The notes under the pieces: model-generated | Database searches by the model: none | What the model was told of the DNA's origin: nothing | The model's input: the letters and a program-made list of their open reading frames with translations, nothing else | Position numbers and translations under genes: made by a program | Shown here: piece after piece, positions 35,657 to 47,500 of the stretch | How the letters are laid out: each line of letters begins with the position of its first letter | How positions within the stretch are numbered: position 1 is the first letter of the stretch | DNA from: Strigamia acuminata | Taxonomy: Eukaryota > Arthropoda > Chilopoda > Geophilomorpha > Linotaeniidae | DNA: 64,000 nucleotides | NCBI GenBank assembly: GCA_949358305.1 | Contig: OX442314.1 | Coordinates: 32,483,608-32,547,607 of the forward strand | Reading direction: 5' to 3'

Positions 35657-36216
35657 AACAACTTAAGGGGGGAGGAATGCTACATCCGACATCTTTAAGT
35701 TTTATAAATCATTATTGTGTAACAATACCCACAGCATAATTACTGTATATTCATATTGCATTGTAAATTGCCAAGGTGAAAACCTTGGCAACTTTTCTTT
35801 TGTCGGGCTAAATAAAGTGAGTCGACTCCTAAATTCTACCAAGTAAAGTCTGCTTTAATCTCATCTCTCTTAATGACAAGAATCAGCCCTATCCAGGACT
35901 GATTCCATATGACATGGAAAATTGTTGAAGTCCCACGGAATGCCAGATGATGTGAGACTTCACAGTTTCCATATAAAAACTTTTGGCACCAACGAAGAAC
36001 AAGGAGTGAAGATTGGGTTGAGTGAATATTTACAGATTTGAAGAGTGTTAGGCGGTCTGATGAATCAAAAATCAATTTATTCAGCCCATAAAATGTTATT
36101 TGTCAACGTTAGACCTTTTAATTTCAATTTAAAAAGAAATTCCGCACATTTTGCGGGCCACAAATTCGGTTGAGTTTGCTAAAATTGGATGTCCGGCTTC
36201 TCTGCGCGACTCTTTA
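35657..36216 (+). repeat. 3' end of the gypsy remnant (polypurine tract and LTR-like sequence)
   Basis: Directly after the pol stop comes AAGGGGGGAGGAA, a polypurine tract, then TGCTACATCC..., a plausible 3' LTR start, with AATAAAGTGAG near 35811. IR spacer sequence resumes near 36217 (CACGATGTCGTTTAGTG). The LTR end was not found. Confidence 0.45.
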
Positions 36217-36719
36217 CACGATGTCGTTTAGTGTCGTTTGCAGTGGTATTAAAAAGTGTGCTTTTCCTTTTTATATGGTTTGTTTGGAAAAATGAGTAGA
36301 AGCGACGGCAGTCTTTACTTTTATTTATTACAGGAAAAATATTTACAAAAACAATCTTGTTTTATTTGTCATTGTGTGCCTGCAAATAAAACTTTGCACA
36401 TAAAATCAATACAAATAATTCTTGAATGATTAATATTTTAAGTTGTGAATATGGAGCCGCGTCTGTCTTCTGCTGTACAACTATACTGGAATTGGGATCC
36501 TTTCACGTATCAACGTCATATTCTACGTCATTTCTGCTACAAAGAAAATCGTTGCAGCTGTGTTGTTTTCCTTTTCCAGCGCATAGAAAAAGGTCAAAAG
36601 AAGCACATTTTGTTATTGGACCCGCCTCCAGGCCTCTGGTCAAGACCTTGGACATTCACGACATGTTTGTTGATTGTAGACTCCGCATGCCAATTAATTC
36701 ATAACTTATTAATTTAAAT

Positions 36720-36841
36720 CGAGTTAACTGGGCAACAGTTGCCAAAGCAAATCACCAGCAAATGAATAATTAACATAGTGTGGTCGTGTATTTTGTATCG
36801 TGCATGTTGTGATTAACGACCAGACGTGGACAACTCGGAGA
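36720..36841 (+). promoter_or_regulatory. Conserved upstream block of IR gene 4
   Basis: Same block as before genes 1 and 2, with an intact GGCAACAGTTGCC palindrome and GTGTGGTCGTGTATTTTGTA. Read as core promoter and 5' UTR by conservation only. Confidence 0.4.
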
Positions 36842-37337
36842 ATGAACGTTCTAAGTCTTTCCTTCGTTTGCTTCTTTTCTGGATTCATCGGCATTTCAAA
36901 CAGTAATCTTTTGAGAATTATATAAATTGAAAAATAATCAGGAAATTTAAAGAAATTATGGCAACTAATCAGGGTATGTGTACATATACCTTTAATTATA
37001 GCACGGGAAAACACTTCTTTAGCTAACTTACACTTTGCTGACTACGATGAACTCGATTTTCATTTATCCAAAATTGTACAAATCACAAACACGAGAAGAA
37101 TACACATTATTTATTATCAGGATGAATACGGTTATTGAAAATCTCAAATTTTAGTCAGGATTATGTTTTTATTTACTTTCTGTTTTTATTCTAGTGTTAA
37201 ACTGTTTGACGAAATTAATCCGTTTTAATTGGATTGGAAAAATTCAAATGTCAGCACAACGATTCAGTAATGCGTCATTAGATTTCGATTATACTCCTTT
37301 CCAGCTGATTCTCATTTGGATAGAAAGTTTTGAGCAG
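36842..37337 (+). CDS. Ionotropic receptor, gene 4, exons 1-3
   Basis: Exons 36842-36902 (signal peptide, MNVLSLSFVCFFSGFIGI), 37002-37130 and 37195-37337 match exons 1-3 of genes 1-3 in length, phase and sequence and are open. The donor after exon 2 is GTTATT instead of GTTAGT, which may weaken splicing. Intron 3 then contains an LTR fragment and the 24.7-kb nested retrotransposon block, and exons 4-5 reappear at 62366. Exons 6-11 are not in the window. The gene may be functional only if this very long intron is spliced. Confidence 0.7.
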
Positions 37338-37390
37338 GTAAAGATCTAATCACCATTCTAGTTATATTTGTCGACCGACTGTCATGAATG

Positions 37391-37538
37391 TGTGACTGCT
37401 ATGGTCTTCTCCATGGCAGCCTGGGGACTGGTTACCGTGATGTGGGGAGCATACTCACTTAAATAAGACAAGGAACTCCAGATTGTTGGGTTCTTGGCCT
37501 TTCTTAGTCTCGTTGTTTAGGGGTTGGATACTCACATC
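37391..37538. repeat. LTR fragment split by element C in intron 3 of IR gene 4
   Basis: Starts TGTGACTGCT and matches 6417-6590 in gene 1. Its continuation (CATCTACCCACGTGTTGGC) resumes at 62265, right of element C. This gives the empty-site sequence for element C. Confidence 0.65.
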
Positions 37539-38501
37539 TGCTGCGATCCGGGTTTTTATCTACTTAATTTCTAATAAATTAAGCAGAAACCGCAGGTGAA
37601 TGCTTAACAAGACTTATATCGCGGCCGAAACTTGTCTAGGGTTAAGTTTATGGAAATAAAGGCACAATTTAATATGGTAATAAAAATCACACAAATATTT
37701 ATTCTTTAAATTACAATATATATTAAAAACGATGGAAATATCACAGAATGCGACAAGTCGCAAGAATAAATGAGCGGGAACAATGGAAGGGCTTGCAACG
37801 ACTGTTGCAAGCTACAAAGCGTCAGAAATGGCGCTTAAACAACGTGATGTTGTTGAGCGAAGGCAAATGTCTTCGTTTTCGGCAAACTCACGAACGATGG
37901 TCGAAGACGATGGTTCTCGTGGGTTTCTTCTACGGCTCGTGCGACGGCTCGGCGGCGGTGGTTGACGGCTGTAGGCGTCTGGTCCAGGTACGATGGCGAT
38001 GGTTGCCGTTCGCGCGGCAACGATGGCGATGGTTCACTTGGATCAGGAAACTTCTACTTCTCGATAGCTGGAATTAGCGACGGCTAATTCAAGCTGAATT
38101 GCTGGCTTTGTGCGTTTGATACACAAAGATAGCAGGCGAAACTGAGTTACAACGGTCCTCTATCAATACGTATTGTCGGAGCAAATATCGCAGTGATGTT
38201 GAGGTTGTTGTTGTATTTTTCAGAGTCCTGATTTGAGCCAAGACGCGAGCCCAGCACGCTTCAATATTGCGCAGAAAACCTGCGCACTTAGCTCAAATGG
38301 GTGCAACTAGTGGTTATTACACCATATTGCACCATAACGGCTAATAACCGTTTTCACCCCGGACAACCTGGGGTGATATGTGCCTAGAGAGGATTTCTCC
38401 CCTCGGTCACATGATCTGACTTGGCGTGTGCCACAGTCAAATTAATTAGAAGACAATTAATTTTATCTTCTAAGTTGGTGAAATATTTTGAGATCACCAC
38501 A
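37539..38501 (-). repeat. 3' LTR of gypsy element C
   Basis: 963 bp, TG...CA on both strands (TGCTGCGATC...ACCACA on +). Equal to 61302-62264 wherever compared, including identical spurious frames. It is the 3' LTR because the element is on the minus strand. A polypurine tract adjoins it at 38502-38517. Confidence 0.9.
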
Positions 38502-38553
38502 CATCCCCCCATTTAAGACGAATCTTACATGGAGAGAAAATGAACGAACCAAT

Positions 38554-41500
38554 TTATGATTCGTCCATGTTCTGAGTTCGCTCAGGCGTCAACGGGCGCA
38601 TCATATCCGTGGTGTCGTCCCTCGGGTTGGACCGCTCGTTAACCGTACACAGGTCGCGACCTGCGTTTGGTCCGGAGACCATTCCAGGGTTGACATGAAG
38701 CCAAACCTGGATGATTCTTGCCGAGTTCGCTCGGTTGAAAAATCCTAGCGCCGCAAACTCTATCGGATCCTCTGGCGCTAATCGTGCTCTCAGGAGTCGA
38801 TCATGGAGCACCGATGGTGGGCTTAACACCCGAATGTGGTCTTCGAGCCACATAAACACCTGCCTCGACAACTTGTGGTTGTTGCTAAGCAGTGTTCGCG
38901 TATCCGGCGTCAAATAGAAGTGCGGATACAGGCGCATCAGGGTCTTGAAAGCCGACTCCTTCTTCAGCGGCTTGACCTTCGTCTCCGGCTTGGCTGGCGG
39001 CGGCGGCGGCGGTGGACGTGAGTCTTCCGTCGTGGCATCGTCAAAATGGCTCGGCGAGCCCAAGAAAACCAACGCGGGTGCGGAGGTTGACGAGGGTGTG
39101 ACGCCTCGTCCCTGCGCTCGACCCACACCGGGGAGCTGACGGGTTTCGACTTCCCGTTGAACTCCGGCGGGAGTTGGAGAACTTCTCGGGTTCTCTTGCC
39201 AAAACGAGCATCCAGCGCCTTCTTGGGCCGACTGAAAAACAGCCAGTGACGCAGCTGCTGTGGCGCTTGTAACTGGAAGCGGTGGTCTTCCGGCTATTCG
39301 CGCCGTGGCCTTCGCAAAGGACCACTCGGTTCGCAACCGAACGGCGGCCTCTTCTTCGGTCTCACCGTTTGCTACGACTTGCTTTATTAGCTCGGCTAAG
39401 ATCGTAGGCGGGTCGAGCCTGAGGTGGTACCACAGCTCGACTTTCTTCTCCGACAGGCCCATCGGCGCGGTCCAAAAGTACGTAATGGCCGCTAACGCCT
39501 GTCCTGGCGAAGGAAGAACACCAGGGTACAACACCCTAGTCATCCCCGGAATTAGCTGACGCTGAAAATCCATCAGGCGGGGATCATCAATGGTATTGAT
39601 GTCGGAGACTTCTAGCCTTTCAGCTAGTCTCTGCCAGTCCTTCTGCGACTCGGCGATCTGGGCGCTTTGGTATGCGTCCAGCTTCTGGAGCACTTCCTGC
39701 TGCGCTCTAATGGGTTGCTGCTCGTAGCAGGTCCATTGTGGGCCGAATAACTCACTGAAAAATGGCCGGAGTTGCAGGTTGCTAACTCCAGCCGGCAAGC
39801 GGGAAACATATCCTTGTTCGGGCAAGCGGCTAGCGTGTCTAGGTACAGGCACACTACAGTCGGGAGAAATATCACCGACGACACGTCTCATGGCGTATGG
39901 AGTAGCCGGGTTGTCCACTTTGAACGTGGAGACGGTTCGGCTACTTCGGGCGGACTGGATTGTGGAGTCCGATTCGAAACTCAGCGAAGACGACGAGCCA
40001 AACGACTCTGGTGTCCGTCCTCGTCGCGACTGCGGGCGTGACGGCTGCACGTCAGTCGAATACGGGCGCGATCGCCTCTGTCGCTCCTCTCGATCGCGGC
40101 TCGATTCGCGGAACATTGGTCTGACTGGAACCGGCGGAGGGAGTTGCCCCACCCTCAAATCTGAAGAGTTGCAATGGCCTGTGCGCTGTCGAAATAACTC
40201 GGAAACATCATTTTGGCTGGGCGGATAAATCGGACACGCGTCCGCCATCTTTTATTACAAAAGTATGTGTCTTACATAAAAACCCGGTTCGAGGCTAATC
40301 GCCCTCGATCTCAAACACAATGAAATCATAGAACAAATCATTGTTTCAATACACTGACTTGTTCTTTACAGAAAGACAAAACTAATGGATAAAACAAACA
40401 GAACAACATAAACAATAAGTGCTCATTTGAGCAGATGACAGGTTGTGTGTGTTGTCACGTAATAGGAGTCGGTTGCGGTACAAAACCAGCATTGGGATTA
40501 AAAATCAGAATCAACCGACTGCGATACGGGACATCAACATGGCAACACACTGATTGCATTTATCCACAATATGCAATCCGATAATCTACGCGGATGCGAG
40601 GACAAACAGGAAAACGTCAACCTAACAAATCCCCCTTCGTTTAGCTATTTGTCAATTACAAAGATGTATTCGCATAGCGCGTTCAATCTGGATTTAGCTA
40701 ACCACTTCGTCAGAATATCCGCGACATTTAATTCGCCGGAAACATGCTCGATCAAAAACGTTCCTTTCTCAAACCAATCTCTAACGAAATGGAGCTTCAC
40801 GTCTATATGTTTATTTGCCCTGTTCTCGATCCTATTCTTACAGTATTGGATAGCCGGCTGGCTATCCGCAAAAACACAGGGCGTATTTCGCTCGAGACGA
40901 AACATTATCTTCGCGTCGTAAAGGCGCTCGAGCCAAATAACTTCTTTCACCCCATCGACCACGGCGAGAAATTCGCTCTCCATGATCGACAGGGAGGTCA
41001 TCGATTGTTTGTGGCAATTCCACGAGATGGGAATGCCACCCATATAGACAATATGTCCCCCAAAGCTTCGTCGTCTGTCTTGATCCAGGGCAAACGACGC
41101 GTCGGTGTAAACTGTCAAATTCTCGTTTTTACAGTTCGATAAGTTAATCGAATAATTCGACGTGGTGGCCAAATATCGCAGGACCTGCAGTAACATATTG
41201 ACATGGCGCGTCGAATGCGTCTCGTTATACTGGGAAAGCACTATTACTGAAAACAGTATGTCGGGTCTGGTTCGGCTGGCGATGAACAACAGACTTCCGA
41301 CCAGAGATCTGTACGGGAATGAGGTGTCGGCTTTTTCCCCGGTTCTTACACCTTGAATCATGGTTCCCGGGGTTACTGGAACCTTTACTCGATGGCACGA
41401 GTCAATCCCGTACGCTTTACAAAGCTTTTCAATATATTTCCGTTGGTGGATTTTAATCATGCCCCCGGACCTATCAAACTCAATTCCTAAAAGTAAAGTT

Positions 41501-44500
41501 ACGGGCCCCAGACTCACTACTTCAAACGATTCCCGTAACCACTTCAAGACGCATTGTTCCACATAGTCATCCTTGGAAAACAACACGATATCGTCCACGT
41601 AAAAGATGACTATTGCATCGTTGTCTAGGGCATAGACACAGTTTAAACCCAACAACGGTTGAAAGCCCAATTCAAGTAGTCGTATGTGGAGGACCTGGTA
41701 CCACATACGACCGGACTGGTGTAATCCATAAAGTGCTTTTAAAAGCATCCAGCATTTATGCTTATTATGGGCGGTACGATATCCCTTAGGGATCTCCATG
41801 TACTGTACCGTATCGAGGTCCCCGTAAAGGTACGCGGCCTTGATATCCAGGTGTAAATCCCGCCATCCCTTGAGTATCACCAAAGTGCAAAAGAACACTA
41901 TCACTAGCACAAAGTTGACGACGGGGGAGAACACCTCCGTAAAGTCAACTCCGGGCTTTTGCTTAAAGCCCTGTGCGACGAGTCGGGCTCGGTAGCGTTG
42001 GATAACACCCGTGTGGTCGCGCTTCATTTTGTATATCCATTTCGATCCCAAGAGAGTCGTACCCTCGTCTAAAGTTGTTTTGTCAACTTCCTTGTAAACC
42101 GTTCTTTCATCGAACACATCAATCTCCTCTCTCATGGCTTTTATCCAATCAGGACGCTTGATGTGGTACATGGCTTCTTCGTAGGTTTCTGGCTCGACGG
42201 CACAGAAACCTGCAAACCCTAACGGTTCACCGTCCCCCTCTAATGTCTTAAAGTCAAATAAGGTCGCATCATATGCGTACCCTTCTTCATCGCACCACCG
42301 TGCGATATCAACTCGACTTCTTATCTTATCCTTTAAGGGCGTGATGTAAACAACATCTATTTGTCCCGCCGTCGCTCCGTCTTTACGGACGGATGCGCGT
42401 CGTTCCCATTCCGCCATGTTTAACGGCAGTAGTTCCGGATGTAACATCACGTTCCCTTGCTTTTTCCTTGATCGTGATCCACGCCGTGTTTGAATCCCAG
42501 GAGGAATTTCAGGTTCCCCATCATTGTCAGGATAGATGTTGAAGTAATTCCCATCATCCCCCTTCGCCCCACCAATTTCTTCAACAGGCTCATCCCCTGT
42601 ATCCCCGTCCCCAAGAATGGGGTTCCCCTCAACGGGCATGAGTGGGGGTTGCTGAGCTGCCTGTTTAGCGACTGGCCTCAATTCAGGTCTCAGAGTAGGC
42701 TTTGGGGTCGTGGGCAATGCGGGTTTCACTTTCTGCTGCGGAGCAGGTTGTGGAACCTCCTGTATCGCAGGAGGGGGTTCCGGGGTTTCCGCCGGAATTG
42801 GGTCACCGACAACACTGTCGTCGTCAGAAAATGACCCATTGAACGAGTCCGAACTCGAAGTATCAAAGTCATTCTCCAATTCAGGCGACGTAACCGTCCC
42901 TAATTCAAACCAGAAATTGTTTTCAAAAATTTTGACGTGTTTAGACAAAAACACCTGATTTTTATTCGGATCCCAAATTCTATAGCCGCGTGTAGAAGCG
43001 GCGTATCCAATTAATGCCCCAGCCCATGCCCTGTCTTGTAATTTCCCACCCCGAGTCTGAGATGGGATATGGACATAAGTCAATGAGCCAATGCACTTGA
43101 CATGGCGAAGGGACAATTTCTTATTGTAAAACACAGAATAAGGTGTTTTTCCCCCAATTCCCGTATGTGGAAAACGGTTTTTCAGATATACAACTGAAAC
43201 GGCAAGCTCTGCCCATAGAGTGGCGGGAAATTTATTCTCAAAAAGAAGTGCCCGAGTACCATTAAGAATGGTACGGTTCGCCCGTTCGGCGACCGAATTC
43301 ATTTCTGGGCTGTATGCATTAGTCCTCATACACTTAAGCCCAATTGTCGCCACATAATCGTCCCATTGTCTAGATATGAACTCCCCTCCATTATCAGTTT
43401 TTATAGCCTTTACCTTCTTAGAGGTCGTTCGCTCAACTTCAAGTAGCCACCGCTTGAAATGTCCTAAAACGTCACTTTTCCGTTTCATGATAATTATCCA
43501 CATAAAGCGGGAAAAATCATCAATGAGAATGAGATAATAGTACGCCCCACCCAATGTTTGAACTGGCGCGGGGCCCCACACGTCTAAGTGCACTATTTCC
43601 AAAATACTTTTTGTCGTAATTCCAATTATTGGGGGAAAACTAGCACGTGTACTTTTCGCCCTGGCGCAAAAGTCACACGTCGACAACTCCTTATTCGAGA
43701 GTTTCAGCCCAAAAACATCAGTTGACTTTTCTAACCCCGCAATTCCCTTTGCATTTAAATGCCCTAGGCGGGAGTGCCAAATGTCCATCGTTTGAGCCTT
43801 ATCTTTCTTGTCAAAAGTTTTAACCCCATCAGTAGAATTGTTCCCATTCTCTGCTTTGTCTGCATTGTTCTGCACAATTGAACTTGCCTCCTTAGAGGCA
43901 TTGGCAATCTTTGCCTTAATTTTATTCGAAACATTCGCTTGCGCATTAGTCGTAACATTCGCAGGCGCGTTGTTCGCAACACTCGCTTGCCCCTTTATCG
44001 CTGGTGCAGGTTTCCCTGACTCACTCGAATTTTGGGTTAATGCGTCCTTAAAACTAGGGTATGTTAGTATCGAATTTACAACTTCATCGCCTTTTATAAG
44101 CGGACTAGAAGACACTGTCGCAGCCTGTTGCGCAGGTAATGCGGCAGTGTTCACAGGAGAAATACGACAATTGACCTTATACATCCGATCACTCGTGCGT
44201 TCCGCAGTGATGGAAGGGTCATCAATTTTGTCGTTATAAATAACCATTTTGCCATTTTTAATCATGGTCGTTGCCCCAGCTTCATCCGTGCGACCCAACG
44301 AAATCAAATTCTTCCTAAAGTTGGGTGCATAAAATACATTATGCAATGTAATTGCACGGGTGCGGGTTCCATAAATCGATGTCAACGTCACATTTCCTAT
44401 TCCTTCGATTCTCGACTTTCCTTCTCCCTGTTGCACGTGGCCAGTTAATGGCTTGAAGTCGGAGAACCAGTCTTTGTTGAAGGAGAAATGGTCCGTCGCC

Positions 44501-47500
44501 CCTGTGTCGACGTACCATTGCGAATCATAATTCGCGTGAGACACGTGGGAAGCCGGCACAGGGGGTTGTTGTTGAAGCCAAATTGCCGCGGAGTAATAAG
44601 AGACTGGAGAGTCGCTGAATATGTCAGCCTGTGTGACAGCGGCCTTTTGCTGGCCCCTTCCACGTCCCTTGCCCCGTGGATTGCCTCTAAATTGTCCAGT
44701 TTGGTTCCCTTTCGGTTGGAATTGCTGTTTCGGCGGAGTAGGGCATTCACGGGCGAAGTGGCCCGTCCCACCGCAAGTAAAACAGATGCGTGTGCCGCCG
44801 GGTGCATTTCCACCACGTCCGCGTTGTCTTCCGCCTTGGTTAAAGAAGGCACCAGTGTTCTCCAATGGCGCCTTGGAAGGCACGCCAAACTCGTCGGTTG
44901 TTACATGTAGGCGGTTGTATTCGCCTACCAGGCGTTCCTTGACCGCTGCTGCCGTGAACTCTGTGTCACCCCAGTGATAAACCGTCTGCTTGACCGGTTC
45001 GTATTGGGGTGGCAGTAGGTCAAGATATTGAAAGGCGTGAAACTCATCAGAAATTTGAATCTTGACATCTGCAAGCTGTACTACTTTCCGATCAACACGT
45101 GCGGTGAAAACAAACATCTCTTCGTTTTCATGCAACCGCATGTCTAAAAATTCCCTGCGAAGACGGGCTTTACGTGCCCGGGTCGTGGGCTGGTAGGCAG
45201 CTTTCAGTGCCTCCCACACTTCTTTAGCAGTGGCCTGGGCAACCGCCACGACCTGTTGGGCCTCGCCGCAAGCCAAACAAATGGTGGAGCGGGCCCTTTC
45301 TTCGCCTTTCTCAAAATCCCTTGTCTCTCGAAACGGTGATCCGGCCGGCGGCTCTTTTGTCTTGCCGGTCACGTGGCCCCAAACACCGTACGATTGGAGG
45401 AGGAGCTGTACCTGTACGCTCCAGGTCGGATAGTTGGTTCCGTCCAACTTTTTCACGTCCTTGTAATCATCATGGCGGTCGTAGGACGCCATTTCGGGAA
45501 ATTTGCGACGAAATTTAGTGAAGAACCGAAGCACAAGTCACACAAACCACGTAAATTCGTCGCACGGATGCAGAATTCCCCCAAAAGTGAAGGCGAATAA
45601 TGCACACAACCCGGGGAATCTCAATAAGTGAGATTGAAAAACCTTGACTAGCAATCCCCCAACTCTTCCGTTCGCGCCTCCTGGGGCCCGCGGGATGGTT
45701 GGGTGGCCGTGGATAAGCCTAGCCAAGAATACAGTGCTACGTGCCCGACTGGACGTAGGGTAGCACCGATTCTAACAGGGGACCACAACAAAACCTTAAA
45801 ACTAACAGAGTTTCACGACAGTAAATTATATTACACTTTTTGATGTGAAGCTGGTAAAGTTGCGGCGAATTGCGGGTGCAAAGCGTCGCAATAACGTCCT
45901 TCGAGGACGAAACGTTGCTCCCACGTCGTCGTACGCACGGAAAATGGGCTGTCGTGCCGTCCGCGTGCACACTTCCGTGCGATCGCGGGAAAATCAACGT
46001 CGCGCTCGTCCGCGCCTTCGTGAGACGGACTCCGGGGTTCGAAACACGGAAAATAACGCCTGCACACACGCTTAACGTGTGCAGGACTTCTCGGTGACCG
46101 CAGACTTCTCTGCGTGTTGCAAAAATCGTCGGTCGCGACGATTTATCCAAAAAGAAAATGGCCGCCGTCGCGAAAATCTTCGATGACGACGTCCAAACGT
46201 GCTTATTTCGCACGGAAATCGACAATAAATGTTCCTACCGTCGAAAAAGATCCTGTTGTGGGTGTAATTGACCACACAACACTGCTGAAAAATCCCACGA
46301 AGCGCTGGCACTTGCAGCCACTCGTAGAATACACAAAACACAAATTTCGACCGTCGTTTATTTCCACGACGTCGAAACGACGAAAAATACCGATTTTCGT
46401 GACGAAAACGTATCCAAATGTTCCGCTGATGGCGAGGAATCCTCCGCACACGTTGTGGCGACGATTCCACGTAGAAATCCGCACCGAAAACTCGTTTTTA
46501 CGACGAGCTGGGCGGGCGCACACTCGGCGACTTCTCGTAGTCGCAAAATGGCCGTTTCTTCTCCAAAAACGTCGTTGCCAGATCGTTTTTACCTTCTGCT
46601 ACCACTTTGAAGAGTTGCAATGGCCTGTGCGCTGTCGAAATAACTCGGAAACATCATTTTGGCTGGGCGGATAAATCGGACACGCGTCCGCCATCTTTTA
46701 TTACAAAAGTATGTGTCTTACATAAAAACCCGGTTCGAGGCTAATCGCCCTCGATCTCAAACACAATGAAATCATAGAACAAATCATTGTTTCAATACAC
46801 TGACTTGTTCTTTACAGAAAGACAAAACTAATGGATAAAACAAACAGAACAACATAAACAATAAGTGCTCATTTGAGCAGATGACAGGTTGTGTGTGTTG
46901 TCACGTAATAGGAGTCGGTTGCGGTACAAAACCAGCATTGGGATTAAAAATCAGAATCAACCGACTGCGATACGGGACATCAACATGGCAACACACTGAT
47001 TGCATTTATCCACAATATGCAATCCGATAATCTACGCGGATGCGAGGACAAACAGGAAAACGTCAACCTAACAAAATCCTCGTCTTGCGGCGGAGGATTG
47101 ATGGCCGCTGGGGCCGGAATTTCATCTTCTCGATAAAAAGGGAGAGCGCAACGCGCTTGCTCCTCTGCCTCGTGAGCCAGTTGTCGATTTTCGTCGACGC
47201 GAAGCTGCACTGCGGCAGCTCGGAGTGCTTTCGACGGGAAGAATCCCGGAAAATCGTTGAAACACCCGGCGAGCGCCAACTGGTGGAGCTCGGTTTGTGT
47301 GACGGGAAATTGCGGGTTCCCGTCACGAACGGACTTGCGGTACCGTTGCACGACTTCGCGTTGAGTCGTTTTTGACGATGATAAGTGAAGTTGTCAACGC
47401 CGGGAAATAAACTGGAGACGAAACGAAAGTCATTTTGTGCCTGAAAACCGCACAAACGCGTCGGCCATCTTTATTCAGGCAAGAACAGGTGAGCAAGTGA

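Larger units (their letters stand above)
40162..47073 (-). mobile_element. Ty1/copia LTR retrotransposon A, apparently intact
   Basis: 6912 bp, with two 466-bp LTRs (40162-40627, 46608-47073) that look identical and a perfect 5-bp duplication AAATC. Primer-binding site TGGTAGCAGAAGG (46592-46604, minus) matches the start of the tRNA-iMet primer site used by many copia elements. The polypurine tract is CGAAGGGGGATT at 40628-40639. A single long gag-pol frame fills the inside. It is inserted in the third ORF of element C. Confidence 0.92.

Noticed and set aside
37748-38077. Frame of 109 codons found in both LTRs of element C (also at 61511-61840)
   Set aside because: It lies inside the LTR, on the strand opposite to the element, and has a low-complexity repeat-like sequence (RWRWLPFARQRWRW). 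It is duplicated only because the LTRs are.
38701-40228. Several plus-strand frames opposite the third ORF of element C
   Set aside because: They are shadows of the minus-strand ORF in GC-rich sequence and have no recognisable domain.
40162-40248. Start of the 38554-40248 frame at 40248
   Set aside because: The first 29 codons come from the LTR of copia A. The true frame continues from 47073 across the copia insertion.
46114-46674. 186-codon frame in the leader of copia A
   Set aside because: It runs on the strand opposite to the element, ends inside the LTR and has no domain. The CpG-rich composition explains the open frame.
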